Shown: positions 52,522 to 64,000 of the stretch, piece after piece | Position numbering within the stretch: position 1 is the stretch's first letter | Layout of the letters: each line of letters opens with the position of its first letter | Source of the DNA: Lingula anatina | Taxonomy: Eukaryota; Brachiopoda; Lingulata; Lingulida; Lingulidae | Reading direction: 5' to 3' | DNA: 64,000 bases | Assembly: GCF_001039355.2 (NCBI RefSeq) | Contig: NW_019775747.1 | Location: 64,001-128,000 of the forward strand | Position numbers and translations under genes: made by a program | Notes under the pieces: generated by a model | What the model saw: only the letters and a program-made list of their open reading frames with translations | The model's database searches: none | What the model was told of the DNA's origin: nothing

Positions 52522-52607
52522 AAGAGAACTTTTAAAACTCGTTTATTTTCAAGAAAGGCCACTGCTCGCCACGTTACATAACAAGCACAATGGGTGATGG
52601 GTAGCCT

Positions 52608-52780
52608 TTTTCGGCGCAGCGAACCCTCGGCACAGCGAACCATCGGCATAGCGAACCTTTGATTTTGGGGCTCCGGAAAAACTTAGCCAATTTTAGACCA
52701 ATTTTCCGGTTTTGTCGGCACAGTGAACCCTCGGCACAGCGAACCTTCGGCACAGCGCGCTGTCCCCAAAACATTCTTCT
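52608..52780. repeat. GC-rich minisatellite island with nested inverted repeats
   Basis: Two clusters of three 16-nt units (consensus TCGGCACAGCGAACCT), at about 52609-52658 and 52714-52762, enclose a spacer. The spacer has the inverted pair CCGGAAAA and TTTTCCGG. An outer inverted pair, TTTTGGGG and CCCCAAAA, brackets the right cluster. The island is much richer in G and C than its surroundings. It could be the body of a non-autonomous mobile element or a local minisatellite. No target duplication was found. Confidence 0.7.
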
Positions 52781-52954
52781 GTATCAAGGAGCAACATATC
52801 TGAAATTGGATAACATGGATAAAAATGCCTATTCCAATGTACCACCCAAATCCTCAACACCCACATTCACCAACTCACCCACCTACAAATACAAATCAAA
52901 TAGACAGACCAAATGCTTTCACAAAGTACATATACACACTCACTCCCACAAGTG

Positions 52955-52972
52955 CACACACACACACACACA
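52955..52972. repeat. (CA)n microsatellite
   Basis: A short uninterrupted CA run inside a longer A/C-rich stretch. Confidence 0.85.
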
Positions 52973-53914
52973 TCACAAAGCAAGCACAGACAGACATATG
53001 TCTCAATACTAAATGTTCCATGGTCGATGTTTTTAGACTCAAATCTGCAATACTACAACATCCAGGATTAAGGCTTACAAGAGTGAAGATGAAATTTAAA
53101 TTTTCATTATTTGAGAAGTCATAACATATTGGTAATTGACTGAAAGTTAAATGTTTTTATACATTGAATGAATGAAATTATTTAAGTATGTGAAAATGCC
53201 ATACCAATTCCCTCATGATTCCATAACAACCCAAAGTTCTGTTACAAACTACCAATGAAAAAGCAAATGAAAAATTACTGATCCAAGAACCTCCCTGCTG
53301 AGCAGTCCCAAAATATATATTCAAAATTTGAAATGCAAGCTACACAAGTCATAGATATAGCTTGAATGGTGAAACTGAGCACCAGTAGGGCAGTAACAGC
53401 CTTTCATCAACAGCCAGCACTACAGCTGTTCAACTCAGTAAGCAGTGGCTAAATTGAGAAATGCTACTTTGATGGTATCTAGGAAGTCAAGCATAGTCTA
53501 GGTAGCAGGCCGTAATGGCAGTCCATCCTAACCTCTCATTCTCTCTCTTCTTCCTTCTACCCTCCAAAAACCTTTAAATCTACAAATATATCTCATAAAG
53601 CTGATCTAGATGGGATTACAGAAAAACAGTGCCATGTTGATCAAAATAATTATTGGAATAAAGAAGTCTATAGACTGGTCCCTAAACTAATTAACCTAGT
53701 GGACTGCACATCCTGGAAGGGAGATTTTACGACCAAAAATGGCAGGTCTTTTCTGAGACTCAACTATTTCACTAATTGAATAAGGAGAAAAAAAATGGCC
53801 TTTTATTTGCTGAATCCAGTTTCAGACACTCATGATGACCACCTACAATTAGTAAAAGTTTGCACCTCCCACTCCTTCAGCTCCCTCCCCCTCCCTGCAT
53901 GATGATGATGAAAA

Positions 53915-53915
<1 letters not shown>

Positions 53916-53948
<33 letters not shown>
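53916..53948. repeat. (TG)n microsatellite, first tract
   Basis: About 16 TG units. A second TG-rich tract follows 60 nt later, with the intervening sequence also TG-biased. Confidence 0.95.
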
Positions 53949-53950
<2 letters not shown>

Positions 53951-54008
53951 ATGTGTGTAGATGTGTATGTAAGAGAGAGCATGTAAGTTTAGTAGGCATG
54001 ATCTTGTG

Positions 54009-54055
54009 GTGTGTGTGTGTGTGTGTGTGTATGTGTGTGTGTGTGTGTGTGTGTG
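54009..54055. repeat. (TG)n microsatellite, second tract
   Basis: A long TG run with one TATG interruption. Alternating purine-pyrimidine tracts of this length can adopt Z-DNA. Cys-Val repeats in overlapping open frames are artefacts of this tract. Confidence 0.95.
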
Positions 54056-54099
54056 CTGGGCAAGCTTGCGCTGGCCACATTTGTTCTATTTTATTTTGT

Positions 54100-57000
54100 T
54101 AAAATAAAAATCATAATTGATGCAATCTTTAAAAAAATTATTTCTACATGCGAGTCTTCTGTTGTTCTTGTAAACGCCTGCAAAAATTGTGAATTTGCAA
54201 AACTGCTTTAAATTGAAAGTGATACATGATCAATTAAATGCATAATTCAACTGTCGTTTGTTCAATTCTCTTTGCAATTTCAACTTAACCCCCTTCTCCA
54301 CACCCACCAAACTTACAAGCAATGAAATTATTCTTCAATGCAGCTAGAATTTGCAATGAAGGTAATTCTCATGTTGAATGTCAAGTTGGTCATATCTCAG
54401 TGTGCTTTCTCTGCAGTGCATCAGTTCTTTGGAAATTGAAAACTTCTGGGTTACAAATAAAGGTCAATCTTGAAAATTTCCATTACTGAAAGATTTAGTA
54501 TGCTAAGAAAGTTGTATACTGTTTAGCTGTCACACAATAGCAGGACCAATGAGAGGCCAGAGAAAACTTAACTTCCAAAGAAAGTTCAAGAAAACCCGGT
54601 GGATAGCATGAGAGCAGGATGTGCTATGTTTTATTGTTCATTTGAGGTGCATATGGTTATAGGAATTTTTCTTTTCAACCTGGTATTGCACATCCCCCCC
54701 CCACCCCCACACACACACACACAAAACAAAATGGTAATTTAAAAATCTAATTTCACAGCATGTACAGGTACTTTGGTCTATAGCAGCTAAAAAAAAAAAA
54801 AAACACGGATTTTCATTCCATTACCCTCAAAAATGTTTTCCTATACATCAGCAATGTGGAAGAATTACTCCAGGTGTTCACTGTCAACCAGTCATTTGTC
54901 TTCTCATCTCTCACTACTACATGTTTCTAAAATACTATTTTACACAATCAATATCACCAGTATTGGAAACAAGTCATCTGAGGGATATAATAGAACTGTC
55001 AACCTAATTCACACAGAGGTATGAATCTACTCAGACAGAATCACAGTATTCATCTGAAAAAATCCTATGAAAATGGACACTTATTACATAAACTGTTAAA
55101 TGCATGCCCCTGAAGAGCGTTTTGCCTCCTCTGAACCAGTAATTGGAATGTACATAATTTGGTTTGGGCTCTCACCTGGGGAGACGATATTTCGGGTCTA
55201 CTGACAAAAATGAAGACAATGAAATGACATCTTTGCACTACTAGTCACCGACTAGTATGGTACAAACAGTAGAGAGCACATACTGACACGTCTGTACAAC
55301 AAAACACAGATTTTTTCACAAAGATCAACCATCAAATTACGCAACATTAATAATGATATTAGCTATAGCCATGTCTGGTGGGCTCACTTATACAAGCCAT
55401 TTACAATGCCTTATTGGTGCACACATTATGAAGTATGATGTTTTGAAAATAGTGCTGGGAACTCCTTAAGTGGATTCACAGTTGTATATGTGTGTTGGCA
55501 TTTTCAAGTCACTAGATTTTTCTAGTCAGATGATTTAGCACAGGGAGTTCCACTTGTACCTTTCAACTTATCTGGATCCAATAATATCTGAAACAAATTA
55601 TACAAACACTTTTTCCCTGAAATCAAGAAAGGCAAGTCTCTACTCCATCTCATTTCCACCTAAGAAAAAATATACAGCATGCAGAGATTTTGATTAAAAT
55701 TAATTTAACCATCTTGGTTTTGCCCAAGGTGAATGACTGAATTTTCCATTATTCCATCAAACTGCAAACATCACTGTGCAGGAAAGATATGCACACTGCT
55801 GGCACTGACATCAAATTAATCTAAAGTCACTTTCAAGACCTGGGCTAAAACTGATAATGTAAGACGCCCTTGAGTGAAAAAGTGTTACAGGACAAGTGAC
55901 TTCAGATACATTCAGACAAGGACTATTTCAGACCGGTATGTGGTTAAAAATTGTCATGTGGCATTAAGTAGAATGCAGAACAACTGGTAATGAGAAGAGT
56001 ATATTGGAAACAAAAGGAGGTGTGACATTCAATTAAGCTGATTGCACTTAGTGAGAGTCCCTTCAGAGTTGGGTCAGCCCACAGAGATGGATAGTGTCAT
56101 TATGGGAATGGGGTCTAGGCCACTTTCTGGTCTTAAAATTCACTTGTCTGAGCACATCTTTAAACTGAGCTAAATTTCACTAGATTCACAGCATGATGGT
56201 GTCTAGTGAAGCAATTCCTTTTAAAAGCAGTTCACCATTGTACATAATAGCACCTTGCAGCTGGCAACCAATTTTTCACACATCTGGAACTAGTGACAAC
56301 TCTCCACATAAAATATAGCACTGAATACCAAAATTTCTCTACTGAGTTATTGTTCTGTCAAGCATCAATGTGTTTTATTAAGTATTATCCTCTCCTAGTA
56401 CAGAATGCCATCAATATACCCCTTGATGAATATCAAATCAACCTCCTCTCATCATGCTGTGATTAATGGTAAAACCGGAAAATAATGACTTAATGTGTGT
56501 AGCGAACCAACTTCCAAGCGTGGCCAATTTTTTTTCTTTTTCTTTTTTAAACATCACCCAAAGTAAAACGTAATATAAAGTTGCTTAAAGATTGATTAGA
56601 ATTTGAAATGGAAAATGATGGGAGCTTTCCTTAGACTATATTTGTATTTGTGTAAATACAAAACTGTATTTTAAATGAAAAAATTTCTCTATAGCCTAAT
56701 ACTTTTTGATGCAGTAAATTCTTATATGGAAATATGCCACTGAGTAATAACCTAAATTAGTTTAAACTTGGAACCACGTATAATGTGTCCAAGTTTTAAC
56801 TCACATTTTATTTCTGACACTTCAGTACAATTCAGACTTCCAGTTGGAGAGATTTAGTTTGCAAGGCTTTTGTGCTAAGGCTATGCCAATAAACATCATA
56901 TCACAACAACACACCAACCTCAACAACAGCATGGCTATGTTTTATTTTTGTATTAATACTATATGTAACCAGGTCAGGCAAAATAAGGGCAGGTTTTATT

Positions 57001-60000
57001 GAGACAGGTGGGGCAGACATCCCATACCTGACAGTGCTGGTCAAGTTACATATAAAGGAGTGCTTGACTATGTTTTTTTAATCGAGTTTGTATTTTGTCA
57101 TCCACCTGTGCTATTCTAATAGAATCTAGCTTTACAAACACACACCTTTCTTTTCTTTGCCAGTTCTCACATTTCTATGGCTATGTAATATCTTATTTTG
57201 TGTGTGCCAAATTACCATCAACAGGTGTTACTAATGGACATGGAAAAATATGATCTTTATATTTCTGAGTTAATCAAGCAGTAAAAGTAAGGTCACTGAA
57301 TTCATTGTATTCAAAGGCTTGAACCACAGAAGGTCACTGTTATTGCTTTTCAAATGATATTCGATCATCGCAGATGGCGTTTGGCAAATGACAAGACACT
57401 TGGCAATTCTGTGTCAAGATTCGATTCCAAGAAACTGACAGGCTTTTGGTAATTTTTCACATCCAGTCCTCCATGGTGTTTCAGTCTTTTTAACTATTGA
57501 TCTGTCTTTGGGTAATAAGCCACAGCTAATGTGCCCCTGTCTCAGAAATCTGCCACATATGATAAAATTTGCTGATTATCATTATTTTTTTGGACCAAAG
57601 CTGTTCCTAATTATCTAAAATTAACATTGTCGGTGATTATCTGATCATCCTGCATGTGTTTCGATCTTGTAAAATACGCATCATGGGCAGCTTAAAAGAG
57701 CTAATGAAATTCATCTTAGTCCCACAGGGACGAATCCAGTTGCATCATTTTTCTCTGTTATTGTGCCTCTCATTATTGGCATTATGTGGGCAGATGTGCA
57801 AGTGGGTAAAAAAGCTGCAGGACTCGCTGCCTCATGCTGGATACATTTACAAAGGTTCACCACAAACTAGAGAGGCAAATTATGTCATAATACCATTAGC
57901 TGAACAGGGAATAATTGAATACAAAGCAAACACCATCTGCATTTGCCATCTTAAATGTTGGACAATTAGGATTATCGTGGCTTTTTGAGGGTTGACTAAA
58001 GGGTACTCATAAAATCCTCCACAAGAGATGTAGCGAATTCTGAAGCAGAATTATAACAAGGACATTTTATTTTCTTTAGTGTTTCTTGCCCCCCACTTCT
58101 CCGGAAGAACTTTACACAAAATTTGCCAGTCGACTAGCACTAAGGCAAATATCTGAGTCAACAAGATGAGAGTGGATATATTCGAGCCTTGCATTAAAAT
58201 AGGAGTAAGCTCTAGAGTAAATTTGACTTTAATATCAACAAATACCTACAGACCTCATGCTGAAAATTTTACAAGCCGGTATTACCTGTTAGTATAGTTG
58301 CATGTTTCCTAAGAAAAATAAGTTATGTCTTCTTATGTAATGGTGAAATACTGTCATATTATTTAAGTGCATTAACCATAGAAGTAAGAGCAAATATGAC
58401 AAGTGTAAAATAAAACATGAAAAGGACATATTTTTATCAGAATCTCCATCAAGGCAAGCATTTTTTTTTACCTGATTCATTCTAGGCAAGGCTACCAATT
58501 CCAGCATAAGAGCCAATATGGCAACATGAAGAAAATCATGAAAAGGGACACTTATTTACCAAAAATTATTCACAGGTCATCTTTGTAAAGCACTGTATTT
58601 CTAGAAAGTCTATCTTTACATTCTTAGATTATTACAGATATGTGTAACTACCTCATCAAACAATATGCCAATGCTATAAGAAGGAGCAATATAGCAACAC
58701 CAAAATATGATGAAGGCCATCAATTTCCTTTTTTATCCCAATAGCACCAACAAGTTTATTTTTGATTCTGGTCATTTGGTGGGTGGTCCTATCAATGGAA
58801 TCAAGATCAAACAAGGTTTATACAAAAATGGGGAGTGCCCCCAACAGTTTCTTTGACATTATATTTCTCATTGTCAATGACCCTTAGTAACAAAAGGGTC
58901 TTGTAGAAAGTCAAAAAGCAATGCTTTCCATGTGACAACACTTGGCAAAGTACAAAAGCATAAGAGAGAATTTACTCTAAACACAGGAAAATGTCCAAGT
59001 TAAAGGTAATAAATCTCCCAGCAAAGGTTAATCTTCAAGTGTAGGGGTGAGTCGTATTTTTTAACACATTGTCAAAGGGTTTGGCACACAGGAATGTTAC
59101 CTATGATGTACAGCTTTTGTGGTATACAATCCCTTCACCAGAACATGGACCTCCAAGAGCTTTAAGTGAATAAACACAGCAGATGAACTATATGGAAATC
59201 CAACTCCTTGATGAATCATTCATAAGGTGAAAATTACATAACAGTTAGGAATAGTCCCAAAGGTGTGTCTTTCATTTGGTACGCTAACATCAATTAGAGC
59301 TGGTACTTTACATGGTGGAGATCGAGGTGGACATCGTATGCACAGACTTGTCATATTGCTCAATGACAACTGTGGTTTGTTTTACTTCCCTGCACCTCAT
59401 CACCTCTGGTAACATAACGCATGAAAACAAGTATCATCGCTGTTTGGAAAACAGTTATAACCTGAAAATGCAAAATAAGATGGTCTTTAGGAGCAGATTT
59501 TTTAATTTTTCCTCAAAAAAATAATTTGATTTGTTTCAATCTGTAGCATAAATTTAGCCACTGATTGTCATCTGTAACATACCAATAATAGCACACAATC
59601 GAAATAATTCTCTCATTCCAATTGCCTGTCACAGTCTTTAAAAGTCTTCATCCATTCCAATTTTCTACTTATAGAGAACATTATGTGCAAAAGCCACAAT
59701 CCAAGTCAAACCTTTTATTTCACTGGCTATTGATTCATTGAGTGTTTTACTGACCTTATAAGAGAAAATTACCTATTCACTTTGTTATTTAATGAAAAAA
59801 TCTTATATCAAGCAAAATTTGGCCTTGCTTCCATTTTTCCCATCCACAAACATATTTCCAAATAAAATATAAACCTCAGTAGAACATTCACACTAACAAA
59901 CACTATCATTAAATATAATGTGAATGCTTACCACAGGTTAGCACTAATCCAACACATCCAGTACATACCAGTACATAAGGTCTAAATTCTTACCAACCAA

Positions 60001-63000
60001 TGTTTTAACTTCTTATGTCGCACAAGCACATCTTAAAATGTATGTTCACAGGCATCTATCTAATTTGAAAAACAAGTTCACATTTAAAGTATTTTCAAAA
60101 ACTGAAACAACAGGGCAATTTAAACATTGTTAGTTGCAAATAATTTGTTCAGTCATAAATTGCTATAACACTATTATCCTCTGATTGATCAATTTTCAAA
60201 AATTATGGGGAGGAAGATCAATTTTTCTTCAATCAGCTATTTATTGTCTCATCTTGGGATTCTACTAACTTTGTTATGACTACCTAGATGTACAAGTTAC
60301 AAGATGAACAATGAGCCACATTTTAAAAAGTATTGCACTCCCCCTCCCCTCTCCCCAGCCAAAAAAAAAAAAAAAACTATGGCATTCAGAAAAAGAAGGA
60401 CAGGCACTCCTGTTAAATTGTAGTTGACAGTTAGCAATATATACTTTTAAGAACATGTGCAATCTGATAAGTTTCATCTAAGAATAAGACTTTTTTTCTC
60501 TTTTACACACCTTTTAAAAAAGCAATTAACAAAAAAAAATCTTGATTGTATACACTGATATGCTAGAAAACCATATCAAATAAATTTACAGTAGCAAACT
60601 CATTACTTTGTTTTCAATTGCTTTAATATATATCAAAATTTCACATAAAAACCACTGTAGCTGTAATCTGTAGCACATCCATTATTGCTTCCCAAACCTT
60701 GGTAATTTAACCAACTATTGATGCCTGAAGGTCAGCAGGGTACATTTAAAAGACTTCTGTCGGTGATTTACTATCAATGTATTGAAATGCTAGATGTATT
60801 GCACATTATTAAGTTTACACAAAGACATGAAACCTGTACATCAACAGACCTCAGCTTTTTTCCAGCCATCGCAATAATTTGTTTGTCCTTTATAAATTGG
60901 TAATCTGAGTTTTCCAAAAACCCTCTGTGTCGATTTTTAAAAGCAAGCTGTGAATATAAATTTGAGCTTTTAAGTGATGCCTTTGGTTGGGTATCAGTTT
61001 TTAACCTCTCACCCCGTAGTGGATAGCCTTACAAAACTGCCTTTTTTCATTGCAATTTAGATAAGTATCCTGTGAGAGTAGGCAGAATGTTGCCAGAAAA
61101 CATGGTCCGTAAATACAGCTAGAAGGTCAAGGCATTACTCTACAAGCAATTTTGCCAATCAAATACAGTGATTTGAAGGATGAGACAAAATAAATAAATA
61201 AAGGTTGTGGCATTTTAATTATGTCACAGAATAATTATTTGGTTTGACTGGAAGCAAATGGAATGGTAAGTGTTTTCATGCAACAATCCTGACTGTAATA
61301 AATACAAGTATTTCATAGATGATGCAACTATAAAGCACAGCTTATAATAATCATAATATCAGGCACCATGTCTACTTAACCACTAAAAGTTCATTTAGGT
61401 TAAATGTACAACAAATATGGAAATCAAAATTATGACATGGTTGCTATCCCTTGAAAAAAATGGATCAATATTTTACAGTCGAACTATGAAGTTATTATCT
61501 GACAAAATTGCTTCAATTTGGCATAATCTCCTTTTCAATCCAGTCCACATTCAGTTTTCTGTTATCTATTTCAGATACATCAGATTTAAATTGAAAACAA
61601 TTCTACAGCATATTTTTCCTAATGGAAGCCAGGCCAAAAAAAAAAAAATGAAACTAAAAACCAATGCCCTGTATACAGAGTTCTAAAATGAAGATAACAA
61701 CTTATGAAAAGTACCTACAGTTAGGGCACCATCATAATTTTTATTTTATGGAAGGCAGGCAAAATAATAAAACTGAGGCTTCATCCTTAGGGCAGACGTA
61801 TAAAAATGAATCCATTATCAATGTTCTATATATTGAAGTATATGTAGATAATAACTAGGGAAGAGTTGGAAACACACAAGAAAAAAACAGACACGAATAA
61901 CCTTAACTTCAGATATTTATGGGTCCATCCCACCACAGGTGGTGAAGATTCCCAGCTTTGAAACTTATCAATATCACTTTACCTGACACAAGTACAACAT
62001 AAATCCATGCACTGGATAACCTAACAAATCAAATTCATGAGACTTGGATGCGGTTATCTTCTCACTGTTTTTATCTGAAAAGACTACTGTCTTTCTCAAT
62101 TTTGTTTATCATCTACACCATCAAGACCCCCAAGAGGAAGGATAAAAGACAAAAGAATTTCAACAAACCCCATAGAAGCTAAACTGAATGCCATTATTCA
62201 AGTTGAATTAAAGGACATTGCCTTTTTAATGTTTTCTAAAATAGAAAATACTGAAATATCAAAGATTGTATGCATTTAAATGGAATGGAGACAATCATAC
62301 TTAGTTCATACACATTTTTGTAGTTGGGTAAAAAACTCCTTCATAAGTGGCTCCTTCAGAAAATCTTAACATCCTTCAAGGCCTCAAATAATTTAAGGTT
62401 TCTAGCATGTTTTCAACTTTTTAAATAGTTCTTGGTTATAATTTATTAGTTTTAGAGTAAAAACTCATGGGGAAGGGGAGAAAAGAAAAGTCATGTTATA
62501 AACTCTGGTTCTCTACTGCTATAATGCCTACAGCAACATTGCATTATTTCAAACTTCCGCAAGAACACAAGGGATGTTTCTACTGCAAGCAGCAAAATCA
62601 TTATCCAGAGGCCTTTTTATGTCTCCTGCAAGCAGTAAAGGTTATTTACTGCCCAATGATGATCAAAATAAACACAATTTACCTACGTACAAAATCATGG
62701 AGATTGAACCATAAAATTCAACGCTACAGGCTTTGCACTTGCTGTGCAGTGAGCCCAGTTGGGAAAATATTATCTTATACCTAGAGAAAATGCAAGTCTT
62801 CTTGCTACAGAATCTGACCTTCGGCTGTGTAAACATGGGTTCTCACACACACAGCGATAAAATCATCACTTTCCAGGTGAGGAGAAGGCTCACCTCTACA
62901 GTAATTTGTGCCAGCTGACACACGGCCTGGAAGCCTTTACTCTTAACCCATCCTCAATCATTCTCAATTAGGTCTTCAGAGAAGACAAAAATCAATAGAG

Positions 63001-64000
63001 TCAAATTCCTCCCAGACCCAATGGTCTTTCCTTAAAATGGACCATGAGATGCAACAAGGTTTACTTGCTTTATCATCCTTTGCCATATTTATGAGATGGT
63101 TGCCAATTCTACACTGAGAATCAATATCATGTACTATATAGTCCTCCATTTAATTTTTTTTTTTCCTTTTGGTTTCCCCATTATTTTCTGCTTTTTTTTT
63201 TTAATTTTGAAATACATCAACATTTAACAGGGAAATGAAAAAAAGGCTTTTTAATTTTTTGGTATTAATTTCACTATCTTCCTGTTAATAGAAAACTTCA
63301 CTCACACATCAAAAGTGAAAGCATTTTCCTGCAGAAGACAATGGGTAAATGCAAAGCACAAAGTCGATAGAAACACTTCCTTTTTCTTTCATAAATCTAC
63401 TTTTCATCTTCTATTTAACCAATAACACAGCATTTCCTATTTCATGGGCACCAACAAAAAAGTGCGTAAGTATATATTTGAAATGAATTTATGTCTCCTC
63501 TAGTTTTCAGACCATATTATGACAAAATTGATATTAAACCAAACACCAAAATGATTTCTTTTGTAGTCTTTTCTTTTTAAACAATCTGCAAGCTCACTTC
63601 CTGAATCAATTATACAATTTTAATGCTGTACCTGTCAAGTTACTTTTCAGTACAAACCTTTATTAAAACCTAAACAAAGCAAAGCAAGTGCTCAAGTTTA
63701 CAAAGAGAAGTAATATTTGTAAGAGCATTATAGTAAAATAATTGAATATTCTTTGAAATTAGAAGTGTTCACTTTCTCAAATGACAGATTATTCCAGTCT
63801 AATTAATTCCAAGTACTTTTAGATCACCTAGAAACAAACATCAATAATTCTTTTTGTTTTCTGTTTTTATTGATGCAGTGAGATGTCCATTAGTCACCAT
63901 GCAACAGTAAAACAAAACGCGTTCCCGGTAGACCAGAAAAAGATGCTAAGACAAAAACATTCATTCAAGGGTGTATAACTACGAGTATGACCATCGACAG
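54100..64000. other. No gene recognised
   Basis: This is ten kilobases of AT-rich, apparently non-coding sequence. The longest open frame with any complexity is on the plus strand at 57656-57988 (110 codons, with a hydrophobic stretch LLLCLSLLALCG). It matches no family I know and has no obvious splice context, so I do not call it a gene. Short A runs occur near 54790, 60361 and 61637. The region may be intergenic or part of a long intron of a gene lying outside the window. Confidence 0.5.

Larger units (their letters stand above)
50901..52590. other. No gene recognised
   Basis: This is AT-rich sequence with a TC-rich tract near 51070, a 23-G run and a lone N at 52521. One plus-strand 30-nt segment near 52358-52387 has a good polypyrimidine acceptor (TTCTTTTGCAATTTAG) and a moderate donor (GTTAAT), but it has no support as an exon. 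Confidence 0.5.

Noticed and set aside
53860-54102. Plus-strand Cys-Val-rich frame
   Set aside because: It is the translation of the two TG microsatellites.
57375-57430. Possible microRNA of the miR-183/263 type (TTTGGCAA and CTTGGCAA words)
   Set aside because: The flanking sequence does not fold into a proper precursor hairpin; only a 5-bp stem (GACAC/GTGTC) could be paired.
57656-57988. 110-codon plus-strand frame with a hydrophobic stretch
   Set aside because: No recognised domain, no splice or promoter context, and the length is within what chance gives in 64 kb. Kept only as a note.

Overview
This is nuclear DNA from an animal. It is AT-rich and intron-rich, with GT-AG introns, short coding exons separated by long non-coding stretches, many simple repeats and no bacterial-type operons. 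The gene content (a two-exon heparan sulfate 3-O-sulfotransferase and a FAM234/ITFG3-type membrane protein) fits a bilaterian. The large divergence between two copies of one locus, including a polymorphic transposon, fits a highly heterozygous marine invertebrate such as a mollusc, hemichordate, echinoderm or lancelet. I cannot name the species from the sequence.

Layout. From 1 to about 17.4 kb lie scattered small minus-strand exons of a coiled-coil protein that I do not recognise. Four consecutive exons (11835 down to 8917) join in one reading frame, and further exon-like islands lie at 4084, 1205 and 157. From 27143 down to 19565 is a complete 14-exon minus-strand gene for a 905-residue type II membrane protein of the FAM234 family. 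Its ectodomain carries FG-GAP-like calcium-loop motifs plus an unusual 165-residue disordered Tyr/Gly/Asn-rich exon.

From 29422 to 38017 almost the whole of that locus is repeated, with exons 1-12 present and exons 13-14 missing. The repeat begins directly after a lone N at 29421, and the first copy ends directly before it. This end-to-start match is what an unmerged overlap of two allelic contigs looks like. The real genome therefore probably has one FAM234 gene here, not two. A 249-bp PIF/Harbinger-type MITE sits in the first copy only, so the duplication also exposes a presence/absence insertion polymorphism.

From about 40.1 to 50.9 kb is a plus-strand, two-exon heparan sulfate glucosamine 3-O-sulfotransferase of the HS3ST3 type, with a 7.5-kb intron and a probable 2-kb 3' UTR. 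It lies head to head with FAM234, separated by about 4 kb. From 50.9 to 64 kb I recognise no gene. That stretch holds microsatellites, a 23-G run and a GC-rich minisatellite with nested inverted repeats at 52.6 kb.

I see no functional link between the genes other than that both recognised products are single-pass type II membrane proteins of the secretory or surface membrane system. I do not see a convincing novel multi-gene system. The most useful observations are the assembly overlap, the polymorphic MITE, the rapidly varying disordered exon in FAM234, the microexon-rich coiled-coil gene and several local tandem duplications.
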